Below are positions 17,213-25,428 of a stretch of 64,000 nucleotides of DNA, piece after piece. The notes under the pieces were generated by a model. The model worked only from the letters and a program-made list of their open reading frames with translations, made no database searches and was not told the origin of the DNA. The stretch comes from Pyrinomonadaceae bacterium (GTDB lineage Bacteria > Acidobacteriota > Blastocatellia > Pyrinomonadales > Pyrinomonadaceae), in contig JANQRU010000007.1 of assembly GCA_028284415.1 (NCBI GenBank), forward strand, positions 806,001 to 870,000. Reading direction: 5' to 3'. Made by a program: the position numbers and the translations under genes. The first letter of the stretch is position 1. Every line of letters begins with the position of its first letter.

Positions 17213-18973
17213 ATGAATAAACACAAAAAAACATTTTCTCTGGTGCTGATAAAACCATCGCATTACGATGACGATGGTTATGTCATTCAATGGTTTCGTT
17301 CAGCAATTCCCTCAAATTCTTTAGCCTGTCTTTATGGCTTATCACTGGAGTGCAAAGAAGAAAAAGTGCTTGGCGAAAATGTCAAAATCGAAATTCACGC
17401 ATTTGACGAAACCAACACAAATATCAAACCTAAGAAGATTATCTCTCTGATTGAAAATGCCGATGACGGAATGGTTATGCTCGTAGGTGTGCAGTCAAAT
17501 CAATTTCCGCGTGCATTGGATATTGCGAAACCTTTGCGTGAGGAAAATATAAAGGTTGCGATCGGCGGTTTTCACATTTCGGGAACAATGGCGATGCTCA
17601 AAGAAAGAGATTCACATGTTCAAAAAGCGATAGATTTGGGGATCACTCTTTTTGCAGGTGAAGCGGAAGGGCGTCTGAGCCAAGTTTTAGTTGATGCTTA
17701 TGAAGGCAATCTAAAATCCATTTACAATTTTATGGATGATCTGCCGAATATAGAAGGCGTTGCATCACCGATCTTGCCCGCCGAAAGAGTTCATCGCACA
17801 GCCGGAGCAAATACGAGTTTTGATGCCGGACGCGGTTGTCCTTTTTCTTGCTCTTTCTGCACGATCATCAACGTGCAAGGCAGAAAATCCCGCCGCCGTT
17901 CTCCCGAAGACATCGCCGAGATCATACGCAAAAACGTCGCTCAAGGAATCTACACATTTTTCATAACCGACGATAATTTCGCCCGCAACAGCGATTGGGA
18001 AGCGATTCTTGATAAAATTATCGAACTCCGCGAAACGGAAGATATAAACGTACGCTTCACGATTCAGGTTGATACACTTTGTCATAAATTGCCTAACTTC
18101 ATCGAAAAATCAAAACGTGCAGGGGTCAAACGCGTTTTCATAGGCTTAGAAAATATCAACCCGGATTCCCTACTCGGAGCAAGCAAACGCCAAAACAAGA
18201 TCACCGATTACCGCGAAATGCTTCTTGCTTGGAAAAAGGTCGGCATCGTTACATATTGCGGTTATATCTTGGGTTTTCCAAACGACACACAGGAATCAAT
18301 TCTCCGTGACATTGAAATTATCAAAAAAGAATTGCCGGTTGATCTGCTCGAATTCTTTTATTTAACGCCACTTCCCGGTTCACAGGATCACAAGAAATTG
18401 TTTGAAGATGAAATTCCGATGGATGAGGATTTAAATAAATATGACCTAAATCACGCCGTCACCGCTCATCCGAAAATGTCTAAGGAAAATTGGGAAGAAA
18501 CTTACCGTAAGGCTTGGGAAACTTATTACACATACGAACATATCGAAACAATTCTGCGACGTGCAATCGCCACCGGAACAAGTCCGGGCAAGACTATGTT
18601 TTTTATAAACTGGTTTATGGGTTGCATAAACATCGAAGGAATCCACCCGCTCGAAGGCGGTTTCCTGCGTATGAAATTCCGCAAATCCCGCCGTTCGGAA
18701 ATGCCGCTCGAAAATCCTCTCGTCTTTTATCCGAAAACTTATTTTCAAATTCTCTGGAAACAAATCAAATGGATTTCACTTTATTCTAGATTGCGTCTGA
18801 TTTACCGAAAAGTCCGCAAAGATCCAACTAAACACAAATATATGGATACAGCTATAACACCTGTAACCAAAGATGAAGTTAAGAAGCTTGAGCTTTTCCA
18901 AACCGAAGCTGCACACAAGTTTATTGATAAAATAAATCGTAATAAGAAATTAAGACATGGGGAAAGGGTTTAA
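17213..18973 (+). CDS. B12-binding radical SAM protein
   Basis: The 586-residue protein has an N-terminal cobalamin-binding Rossmann-like domain (about 10-165, with VAIGGFHISG). A radical SAM domain follows, whose [4Fe-4S] motif is RGCPFSCSFC (CxxxCxxC). The helical C-terminal extension runs to residue 586. The class includes methylases and ring-modifying enzymes such as HpnP-like hopanoid methylases; the substrate here is unknown. GIQVDT and GLENINPDSL fit the SPASM-less B12 subfamily. No biosynthetic partner lies beside it. Confidence 0.88.
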   Translation: MNKHKKTFSLVLIKPSHYDDDGYVIQWFRSAIPSNSLACLYGLSLECKEEKVLGENVKIEIHAFDETNTNIKPKKIISLIENADDGMVMLVGVQSNQFPRALDIAKPLREENIKVAIGGFHISGTMAMLKERDSHVQKAIDLGITLFAGEAEGRLSQVLVDAYEGNLKSIYNFMDDLPNIEGVASPILPAERVHRTAGANTSFDAGRGCPFSCSFCTIINVQGRKSRRRSPEDIAEIIRKNVAQGIYTFFITDDNFARNSDWEAILDKIIELRETEDINVRFTIQVDTLCHKLPNFIEKSKRAGVKRVFIGLENINPDSLLGASKRQNKITDYREMLLAWKKVGIVTYCGYILGFPNDTQESILRDIEIIKKELPVDLLEFFYLTPLPGSQDHKKLFEDEIPMDEDLNKYDLNHAVTAHPKMSKENWEETYRKAWETYYTYEHIETILRRAIATGTSPGKTMFFINWFMGCINIEGIHPLEGGFLRMKFRKSRRSEMPLENPLVFYPKTYFQILWKQIKWISLYSRLRLIYRKVRKDPTKHKYMDTAITPVTKDEVKKLELFQTEAAHKFIDKINRNKKLRHGERV

Positions 18974-18983
18974 TAATGATTTT

Positions 18984-19320
18984 TTAGAGTTTATTGTTTT
19001 TTTCAAAACCTACTTCAACAACCTTATTCCAAACTTCATTTTCTGTTTCACATTTCGCCTCAATCCAACTATTTTCACAATTTTCGCACCAAGTATCAAT
19101 AACAAAATTTTTTGGTAACCTTCTCTTATTTAGAGTACCACTATCACTTGCAAACCCCTTATTTTCAATAGGATATTGGAAGCCTTGTCTCCAAAGGATA
19201 TTGGAAGCCTTGTCTCCAAACAAATAATCCACAATCTGCATCTTTACCCTGCCAACCTTCAAGAGGTGTATCACAATTAGGACGATTTATATCAGGAACA
19301 GGAATATAATAATCAAACAT
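18984..19320 (-). pseudogene. Small gene frameshifted by a 25-bp tandem duplication
   Basis: Removing one copy of a 25-bp tandem repeat (19171-19195, 19196-19220) joins two frames into one protein of 103 residues. It would start MFDYYIPVPDINRP and end VGFEKNNKL. As it stands, the N-terminal frame runs into a stop soon after the repeat, and the C-terminal part is open without its start. Cysteines in WCENCENSW suggest a metal-binding pair. It follows the next gene by 17 bases and was probably its operon partner. The family is unknown. Confidence 0.7.
19171..19220. repeat. Two-copy 25-bp direct tandem repeat
   Basis: The unit, which starts ggatattggaagccttgtct, occurs twice back to back without a mismatch. 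Since 25 is not a multiple of three it disrupts the surrounding reading frame. Perfect identity implies a very recent event. Confidence 0.9.
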
Positions 19321-19337
19321 TCTCATATTTTTCACTT

Positions 19338-19778
19338 CTATTCGTCGCTTATTTCGATAATTGTAAATCCAAAAGATTTAACCAATGCTTGCATACAACC
19401 AGTTCCGCCATAAGGATGAGAATATGGAGCAAAAAACAATCTAGCCTTTTTATCTGATTTTTTTTCGCAAGAAACAAGTTCATATTCGCCATCTTCAAAA
19501 CTAGCAATCATAGACTCAAAATCCCATTTTCTCTTTAAAGATTTATCTTTCCATCTTATGTCCAAAGGCGTGGATTCCCACTTTTTAAGCCAGTCGGTAT
19601 TTTCTTCTTCAGAATACCAACCAAAATATGATTTTGCCTCTTCATCAAAATATTCTAAATATATTTTCCAATCCTCAAATGATCTACTTTCTTTATCAAT
19701 TTTAAGTTTATGAAATATCTTTTGAAACGATCTAAATCTAGCAAAATCATTAATCTCAAATTCGATATACTCAACCAT
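19338..19778 (-). CDS. Hypothetical acidic protein
   Basis: This is a 146-residue soluble protein rich in Glu, Lys, Trp and aromatic residues (WLKKWESTPLDIRWKDKSLK). It ends with a glycine-rich segment, FAPYSHPYGGTGCMQAL. The composition is reminiscent of small immunity-like proteins, but there is no toxin beside it and I do not recognise a family. It lies between dapB and the frameshifted small gene. The two are 17 bases apart and form a pair that interrupts the lysine genes. Confidence 0.55.
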   Translation of the reverse strand: MVEYIEFEINDFARFRSFQKIFHKLKIDKESRSFEDWKIYLEYFDEEAKSYFGWYSEEENTDWLKKWESTPLDIRWKDKSLKRKWDFESMIASFEDGEYELVSCEKKSDKKARLFFAPYSHPYGGTGCMQALVKSFGFTIIEISDE

Positions 19779-19795
19779 TTTACCTTTTCACTTTT

Positions 19796-20491
19796 TTACT
19801 TGATTATCTCATCCATAACTTCCGTAAATTCCCAAAAGCCTTTTTTACCCGCAACCCATTCCGCCGCTAGAATTGCCCCCGAAGCAAAGCCTTCCCGCGA
19901 ACGTGCAAAATGTTCGAGCAAGATTTGATCGGCATTACCGTCAAAACCAACGCGATGCGTTCCGGGAATATTTCCCGCACGAGTTGCCGAAACACTGAAA
20001 TCTTTCTTAATGTGTTCAGCAACAATATCCTGTAATTTCAAAGCTGTCCCCGAAGGTGCATCAACTTTCCGTGAATGATGTTGTTCTTCGATAAATGTTT
20101 CGTAATCTTCAAACTTCGCAAAAAGCTCCGAAGCGTAATCGACCACACGGTAAAACAAGTTCACACCGATAGAAAAATTCGCCCCGAAAACAAACGAACC
20201 ATTATTTTCGCCGACAAATTCTTTGATACTTTCAAGTTCCGAATTCCAACCCGTCGCACCTTCGACAAGAGAAATATCAGCCAAACAACACGCCTCGACA
20301 TTTTTCTTCACCGCTTCCGCAACACTAAAATCAATCGCCACATCCGCCGATTTCAATTTCTCCGCTAAATCTTTTACGGATAATTCAGCAGATTCTTCAT
20401 CAATAATTTCGACAATTTCGTGTCCTTTATTTTTTGCTAAAGTCTCAATGAGTTTTCCCATCGCACCGTAGCCGATTATTGCTATTTTCAT
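19796..20491 (-). CDS. dapB: 4-hydroxy-tetrahydrodipicolinate reductase
   Basis: DapB reduces the DapA product with NAD(P)H. The 231-residue protein has a Rossmann motif near its start (GYGAMGK, residues 7-13), the conserved VEGATGW/FGANFSIGVN segment and the signature EQHHSRKVDAPSGTAL. HH and K are the catalytic residues. It is slightly short for the family but complete. It is 47 bases downstream of dapE, and that gap carries an inverted repeat. Confidence 0.93.
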   Translation of the reverse strand: MKIAIIGYGAMGKLIETLAKNKGHEIVEIIDEESAELSVKDLAEKLKSADVAIDFSVAEAVKKNVEACCLADISLVEGATGWNSELESIKEFVGENNGSFVFGANFSIGVNLFYRVVDYASELFAKFEDYETFIEEQHHSRKVDAPSGTALKLQDIVAEHIKKDFSVSATRAGNIPGTHRVGFDGNADQILLEHFARSREGFASGAILAAEWVAGKKGFWEFTEVMDEIIK

Positions 20492-20497
20492 ATTTTT

Positions 20498-20577
20498 TTA
20501 CCGCAAAGGTCGCAAAAAACGCAAAGTTTAAAATGTCTTTAAAAATTCTTAGCGTCCATTGCGACCTTTGTGGTTAA
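20498..20577. repeat. Inverted repeat overlapping the dapE 3' end
   Basis: Arms TTACCGCAAAGGTCGCAA (20498-20515) and TTGCGACCTTTGTGGTTAA (20559-20577) pair with one mismatch and one extra base. Internal GCAAA words repeat. The right arm encodes the last codons of dapE. The family resembles the ACCACAGATGAACACAG word repeat at 21.58 kb. Confidence 0.7.
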
Positions 20578-21564
20578 ATGTTTTACCAAATTTTCATAAA
20601 GCTCAACAGCCTTTTCCAAATCCTTCTTCAAAACAAACTCGTGCTTCGTATGAGCATCAAGAATCGAACCGGCACCAAGGAGCAGAGGTGTTCCCCACTT
20701 TGTTAAATATGGAATATCGGTTGTAAAACGGACAACTTTTTGTTTGAAACCCTCTACCTCCAACATTTTGACGGGGAGACTGCACGACATTGTTTCTAAT
20801 TCCGCTCTTCCTGCAATCGCTTTTTCCAACGCTTCAACAACTGGCTCTAAATCTGAAACCATACGAATATGCAACCCCGCTTCGGCAAAAGGCGGAACGA
20901 CGTTTGTTTTCAAACCACCTTTTATCGTGCCGATGTTAAGAGTCGTCTCGCCAAAGAATTCATCCTTCGGCAGATCGGCTTTTAGAATATCTTGCAAAAC
21001 ATCCAAAATCTTTTCGATCGCCGAATCGCCCATTTCAGGATACGCTGAATGTGCTGCTTTTCCGTTTGTCTTGAGTGCCATCCGTAGAGAGCCTTTTGAA
21101 CCTATAGCCAAATCTAAATCTGTCGGCTCACCATTTATCAAAAACTTACATTTTTCTGCGATTCTGTGTTCATTCGCAACTCTTGCACCCGCTCCCGATT
21201 CTTCTTCATCAACCGTATAAAGCAAACCGATATTCTCAAATCCTTCTTTTCGTAAATTCTCCGCCGCAATTATTTGCGAAGCGATAATTCCTTTCGCATC
21301 GCACGAACCCCGTCCGTAAATTTTCTCATCATCTTCGGTTGGCGGAATAAATGGCGGCACTGTGTCCATATGAGTCGAAAGAAAAACCTGCGGATCATCC
21401 GAAGCCCAAGCGATCACATTTTTGCGTCCGTCAACGACTTCTTGCAATTCAACTTCATAACCAAGCGACTCCAAATATTCGCCCAAAAATTTCCCGACAG
21501 CTTGCTCATTTCCCGAAATTGATTCGATCTTCATCAATTCGGTTGTTAATTCAAATACATTCAT
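20539..21564 (-). CDS. dapE: M20-family deacylase, probable succinyl-diaminopimelate desuccinylase
   Basis: This is a 341-residue binuclear zinc peptidase-fold enzyme. Metal motifs are STHMDTVPP (His, Asp), GRGSCDAKG (bridging Asp) and VDEEESGAGA (general base Glu). The C-terminal KHEF-type His region reads DAHTKHEFVLKKDLEKA. DapE, ArgE and LysK are close relatives. Adjacency to dapB and the presence of dapD make desuccinylation of N-succinyl-LL-DAP the likely reaction. The final dozen residues (HLTTKVAMDAKNF) are encoded by an intergenic-type repeat, so the native C-terminus has probably been altered. Confidence 0.82.
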   Translation of the reverse strand: MNVFELTTELMKIESISGNEQAVGKFLGEYLESLGYEVELQEVVDGRKNVIAWASDDPQVFLSTHMDTVPPFIPPTEDDEKIYGRGSCDAKGIIASQIIAAENLRKEGFENIGLLYTVDEEESGAGARVANEHRIAEKCKFLINGEPTDLDLAIGSKGSLRMALKTNGKAAHSAYPEMGDSAIEKILDVLQDILKADLPKDEFFGETTLNIGTIKGGLKTNVVPPFAEAGLHIRMVSDLEPVVEALEKAIAGRAELETMSCSLPVKMLEVEGFKQKVVRFTTDIPYLTKWGTPLLLGAGSILDAHTKHEFVLKKDLEKAVELYENLVKHLTTKVAMDAKNF

Positions 21565-21580
21565 AATTATTTATGAATAA

Positions 21581-21682
21581 TTTAACCACAGATGAACACA
21601 GATTTGCACAGATGTTTTTTGATTTTATTTATCAAACATCTCTTTATTATCTGTTTTTTATCCTTGTTCATCTGTGGTTAAA
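21581..21682. repeat. Perfect 18-bp inverted repeat (ACCACAGATGAACA family)
   Basis: TTTAACCACAGATGAACA at 21581-21598 is the exact reverse complement of 21665-21682. The 66-base spacer also contains ACAGAT words. It fills the gap between dapE and the DUF790 gene and causes a spurious in-frame N-terminal extension of the latter. Confidence 0.85.
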
Positions 21683-21689
21683 TAAAAAA

Positions 21690-22898
21690 GTGCTTACAGC
21701 CGATTTAGCAATTAGTTTCAAGCGAAAGGGCAAAATTCATCCACGCCTAATTAAGACAAGTGCCGCAAATTATCTGCGAGACGCGGAAAATCTGATCGCA
21801 ATTTTTGAGGAACACGAAGGCAAATCTCGCGGCAAACTGGAAAGTGAACTCGAAAATTACGTCGGCACGGGAACGAATTATCGGATTTTGCGTGGGTTTA
21901 TAAAATTGCTGACAGACCGTTGCGAATTTGAGACCGTGAGCATTGCCGAGCCATTTGAGATACGGCAAAAAGTTTTCCTCGAAGCTAAGAATTTTCAACC
22001 CGTTTTGCCCGGTTCAAAGAAACGTGAAGAAGTTCTGGAAATAGCGGCGGAAGAATTCCAAACCGATGCGGAAACAATTTTCGGAACTCTCTACGCCGAT
22101 TTGCCAAATCAACAGAACCTTACTTTTTTTGAAGAAATCTCAGCTGAGGATTTACTAGACCGATACAATCTCGCTCAAGCCCAAGCTTTGCTTTACAAAT
22201 GCGTCGAAATGAAAATCAAAGTTTCGCCATCCAACACGGCAAATTATCGTGCGATCTTCGGTGCGATCAAACATTTTGGTTTGATTCATTCAATTTCAGG
22301 CGATACAAAAAACGGCTATCAAATAACAATCACGGGAGCGGCTTCGCTCTTTCACCGTTCACAAAAATACGGTATCCAAATGGCGGTTTTTCTACCCGCT
22401 TTGCTGCTTACCAAAGATTGGGAAATGACCGCCGAAATTCACGACAAAAAATACGGTAATGCCATCTTTGAACTTTCCAGCGAACAAGATGTTTTAAGTT
22501 CTTGCTATTTTGACGAACCCGAATTTGAAAATCCGCTTTTTGAAAAATTAAAACAAGATTGGGAAAAATCTTCTACGACGTGGAGTTTGGAAGAAAACAA
22601 AGAAGTTTTAGACTTAGGCAAAACCGCTTTCATCCCTGATTTTGTTTTGATCTCCCCCGACAAGAAGAAAAAAGCCTATCTCGACATCTTAGGCTTCTGG
22701 ACACCAAAACTTATTAAAAAACGTCTCGAACAATTTGAAGGAACAAACTTTCAAAACTTCATCCTCGCCGCATCTCAAGAACTACGCGGAACTCGTGATG
22801 AAGAACATTTACAAAATAAAAACATAGTCTTTTTCAAATCCGTAATTCGTCCGCTTTTGTTAGAAGAAACTGCTGAAAAGCTTTGTTTAGAAAATTAA
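21690..22898 (+). CDS. DUF790/Bax1-like nuclease
   Basis: The protein matches DUF790, the family of archaeal Bax1, a nuclease that works with XPB helicase in DNA repair. I start it at GTG 21690, giving MLTADLAISFKRKGKIHPRL. This is the usual family N-terminus; the 39 codons upstream are repeat DNA. The C-terminal nuclease core is visible as FIPDFVLISPDKKKKAY followed by LDILGFWTPKLIKKRL (PD-(D/E)xK-like, with Asp where many have Glu). The XPB-like gene is 9 kb away at 31.6-32.9 kb. The two are usually neighbours in genomes that have both. Confidence 0.8.
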   Translation: MLTADLAISFKRKGKIHPRLIKTSAANYLRDAENLIAIFEEHEGKSRGKLESELENYVGTGTNYRILRGFIKLLTDRCEFETVSIAEPFEIRQKVFLEAKNFQPVLPGSKKREEVLEIAAEEFQTDAETIFGTLYADLPNQQNLTFFEEISAEDLLDRYNLAQAQALLYKCVEMKIKVSPSNTANYRAIFGAIKHFGLIHSISGDTKNGYQITITGAASLFHRSQKYGIQMAVFLPALLLTKDWEMTAEIHDKKYGNAIFELSSEQDVLSSCYFDEPEFENPLFEKLKQDWEKSSTTWSLEENKEVLDLGKTAFIPDFVLISPDKKKKAYLDILGFWTPKLIKKRLEQFEGTNFQNFILAASQELRGTRDEEHLQNKNIVFFKSVIRPLLLEETAEKLCLEN

Positions 22899-22945
22899 GA
22901 TGCAGCTATTGTCGAAAAGTTTTATAATTCCTGTAAAATACAAAA

Positions 22946-23692
22946 ATGATTGAAAGAAAACCCTTTCAAGGAGTTCTAAACATACTGGACTTTAATCGGC
23001 ATTTTTATTATTTCGGACTAACGTTTCTTCTAATTTTGTTTTTAATCAAATTTATCTTTGGTTGGAGCGGATTCACTTTTTGGATAGTTATCGCCGGATT
23101 TGCCTATGGTCTAATAATGCCTTTGTTGGTTTCCGCTTATGTTTATGATTTTTCGGGCTATTACAAATTCAATTGGCTAGAACCCTTGGTAAATAATCCA
23201 AATAAAGTTTCAAAGCTTGTAAACATAAACGCAGGTTTTGATGAAACAAGTTATATTCTGGAATCCAAATTTCCAAACGCAAAAATATCTGTATTTGATT
23301 TCTACGATGAAGAACACCATACGGAAGCGGCAATTAAGCGTGCCAGAAAGGTCAGCCTTGTTTATCCCGATACATCTTCAATCCAAACAGACAAAATACC
23401 CTTGGAAGATGATTCCGTTGATGCGATTTTCCTCTTATCGTCAGCACACGAAATAAGAGATGTTGATGAAAAAGTGCAACTTTTCAAAGAGTGTAAAAGA
23501 ATACTAAATCCAGACGGTCAGATCATACTCGTTGAACATTTAAGAGATTTCCCAAATTTTGTAGCTTTCACAATAGGATTCACGCATTTCTTTTCAAGTA
23601 ACACTTGGAAAAAGGCTTTTAAGTCCGCTGGTTTTGAATCCATAAATGAAACTAAATTTACTCCTTTTATGTCAGTTTTTAGTGTTAAATAA
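22946..23692 (+). CDS. Membrane-anchored class I methyltransferase-like protein
   Basis: Two N-terminal hydrophobic helices (about 22-40 and 44-65) anchor a cytosolic domain of about 180 residues with a methyltransferase plan. Motif I is degenerate (LVNINAGFDETSY in place of GxGxG). The acidic end of strand 2 is VFDFYDEE, and motif IV/post I reads DDSVDAIFLLSSAHEI. Late strands are GQIILVEHLRDF and FTPFMSVF. The weak SAM motif means activity is uncertain. It follows the DUF790 gene by 47 bases and may be co-transcribed. Confidence 0.65.
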   Translation: MIERKPFQGVLNILDFNRHFYYFGLTFLLILFLIKFIFGWSGFTFWIVIAGFAYGLIMPLLVSAYVYDFSGYYKFNWLEPLVNNPNKVSKLVNINAGFDETSYILESKFPNAKISVFDFYDEEHHTEAAIKRARKVSLVYPDTSSIQTDKIPLEDDSVDAIFLLSSAHEIRDVDEKVQLFKECKRILNPDGQIILVEHLRDFPNFVAFTIGFTHFFSSNTWKKAFKSAGFESINETKFTPFMSVFSVK

Positions 23693-23845
23693 ATTGGCTT
23701 AGAAGTCTTAAAAATCTATTGATTAAATCATTTTGCTATTAGCGAAAATCCTTTCCATTATTCAAAAACCACAAAAATTCTGTTACGCTTTTTTAACATA
23801 ATAAGAATCAACAAATTTTAGCTCTCTCACGCTAGGAGACTGGGT

Positions 23846-24340
23846 ATGAACCTTTTTGGCGATGAAGAATTCCCCGAAAAAAATGAAATAAAGCTCGGCG
23901 GAAAGACTCAAACAACATCTATTATTGCGGCGGAAATCCTTTTATCTATGGATATGGGTTTCCACATTCCGACTCGCACACAAAAGAAAAATATGCTCAT
24001 CGCTTTTGCCGAAAGAGGTTTTTCTCTCAACAGAAAAGCTTTTGACATCGTTCGATTAGAAGAAGGTGACACTCTCAAATCTCTAAATGAAATCAGGCGT
24101 TGCTTTGAGAGAATCACGCTCTACGAAATAAAATCTACGGGCAAAGAAAATGTAAAAGAGGATTTTACGGGTTATTTCTTCTCAATCTCAATGGCTGAAA
24201 TTTTAATGGCTCAAAACTTACACGAAAAATACCGATTCGCCTTCGTCAATACACTTACAAAAGAATGGAGGGATTTTACTTTGCAAGAAATATACTCAAA
24301 AGCAAAAGGCATCTATCCAACTTGGAGTATTCAGTTTTAA
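23846..24340 (+). CDS. Possible PD-(D/E)xK/DUF3883-like protein
   Basis: This is a 164-residue protein behind a clear AGGAG ribosome site. The C-terminal half reads FERITLYEIKST, then a gap, FSISMAEILMAQ, then YRFAFVNTLTKEW. That spacing resembles DUF3883-type restriction-like domains, in which E-x-K binds metal and the following S-x-x-E helix supports it. The N-terminal half has a helical region (TRTQKKNMLIAFAERGFSLN) that may bind DNA. I infer a possible nuclease fold; no partner methylase is present. Confidence 0.4.
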   Translation: MNLFGDEEFPEKNEIKLGGKTQTTSIIAAEILLSMDMGFHIPTRTQKKNMLIAFAERGFSLNRKAFDIVRLEEGDTLKSLNEIRRCFERITLYEIKSTGKENVKEDFTGYFFSISMAEILMAQNLHEKYRFAFVNTLTKEWRDFTLQEIYSKAKGIYPTWSIQF

Positions 24341-24436
24341 TAAATTCTTGGAATAATAAAAGATTGACCACTTAAACAACAACCTACTTCCTAATTCTAC
24401 GGACAAACTGACTTTGCCAAAACTGCGAGAAGAATT

Positions 24437-25108
24437 TTACTCCGCATAAGTTATTCTTCTTATTTCTAAACTCAGAGGCTTGTCGTTTTGAATCAAAATC
24501 CTGGATGTCCAGTTTTTGTGTTTGTCAAATGAAGTGTATTTGTATTTATACTCAACTCTTCGCGAACCGTCTTTTCTCTCGTAAACATATCCTGTTTGAT
24601 TTCCGTTTTCGTCATAACTAACCTTGTCCGTCGCTCGAAATTCTCCTTTGGGATTGCCGTAACGTCTTTCCAGTTCGTTCCCATTTTCATCAAGCACAAA
24701 TTCATTTATTGCAGTAATTTTACCTGCCGCATTCGTGTAAGTTACACGCCTGAGTTTTCCATCACTTTTATATTCAAAATTTTCAAGGTTCGGATCAAGA
24801 TCGCCTTCAAAATAAACCGCTCCGTAAGGTTTATCGCTTTCTTTATAAAGTTCCATAAACGCCAGCGTTACTTCACCCTCAGCATTATGCCATTCGACAC
24901 GCAAACGTCGCCCTAAAACATCAAATGTTTCATACTCAGTTCTACTGAGATTTCCAACGGCAGAACCTTCACTATTCTTCTTCTCTTTAAGATTAAAAAC
25001 CTGCTTTACAGTGTTCTGAATTTTCTTTTTCGATTGTGCTTGAACGAATGTTGCGGCAAATGTGATTAGTAAAAAAAGACTTAACGTAAATACAAAATAT
25101 CTCTGCAT
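24437..25108 (-). CDS. Secreted protein with YD-like repeats
   Basis: This is a 223-residue exported protein (signal peptide ending FVQAQ, residue 24). The mature part has three or four strand-turn units of the form x-Y-D-x-x-G-N/K, for example EFVLDENGNELERR, VSYDENGNQTGYV and YTSFDKHKNWTSR. They recall RHS/YD or MORN-like motifs used in outer-membrane or secreted scaffolds. There is no toxin domain or cysteine cluster. It is a single gene with no obvious operon partner. Confidence 0.6.
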   Translation of the reverse strand: MQRYFVFTLSLFLLITFAATFVQAQSKKKIQNTVKQVFNLKEKKNSEGSAVGNLSRTEYETFDVLGRRLRVEWHNAEGEVTLAFMELYKESDKPYGAVYFEGDLDPNLENFEYKSDGKLRRVTYTNAAGKITAINEFVLDENGNELERRYGNPKGEFRATDKVSYDENGNQTGYVYERKDGSRRVEYKYKYTSFDKHKNWTSRILIQNDKPLSLEIRRITYAE

Positions 25109-25428
25109 ATTTCCCCCTTGATATAAATGTGTTTTTTATTTGCTGTCTGAATTATTAAATTCGTAAACTTTTGAAAAATGGTTTTAAAGAAGAAACTGAG
25201 GAATCAAAAAATTATGAGATTTGCTAAAATTGTGATTTTTATTTGTTATCTCTTTGTTCCGTTAGGAACATTCGATAATAGTCCGTCGATTTATCGTCGG
25301 ATTTGATTACAAAAAATAAAGAAGTCCCGCGAGGGACGACAAACACTCAATAAGAGAAGACTGAATGAAATAAAATGACTCTTTGATCATTATCCCAAAA
25401 TCTACCTAACAATGATATCCAGCTATCC
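25109..25428. other. Gene-free region with REP-like hairpin cluster
   Basis: This 320-base gap between two minus-strand genes has no open frame of note. Its only structured part is the triple hairpin cluster at 25256-25337. The rest is AT-rich and probably contains the promoter of the 24.4-25.1 kb gene. Confidence 0.5.
25256..25337. repeat. REP-like triple hairpin cluster
   Basis: There are three palindromes in a row: GTTCCGTTAGGAAC (25256-25269), CCGTCGATTTATCGTCGG (25283-25300) and GTCCCGCGAGGGAC (25324-25337). Their order, spacing and cores (GTCC..GGAC, CGTCG..CG) mirror each end of the RAYT element at 7.7-8.3 kb. This suggests a non-autonomous derivative. Confidence 0.6.

Noticed and set aside
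18984-19274. Independent 96-residue gene
   Set aside because: Its first residues come from the duplicated 25-bp unit in the wrong frame; the combined frame from 19320 explains the sequence better.
21573-21689. N-terminal extension of the DUF790 protein
   Set aside because: These codons are an intergenic inverted repeat, and the family N-terminus begins at the GTG at 21690.
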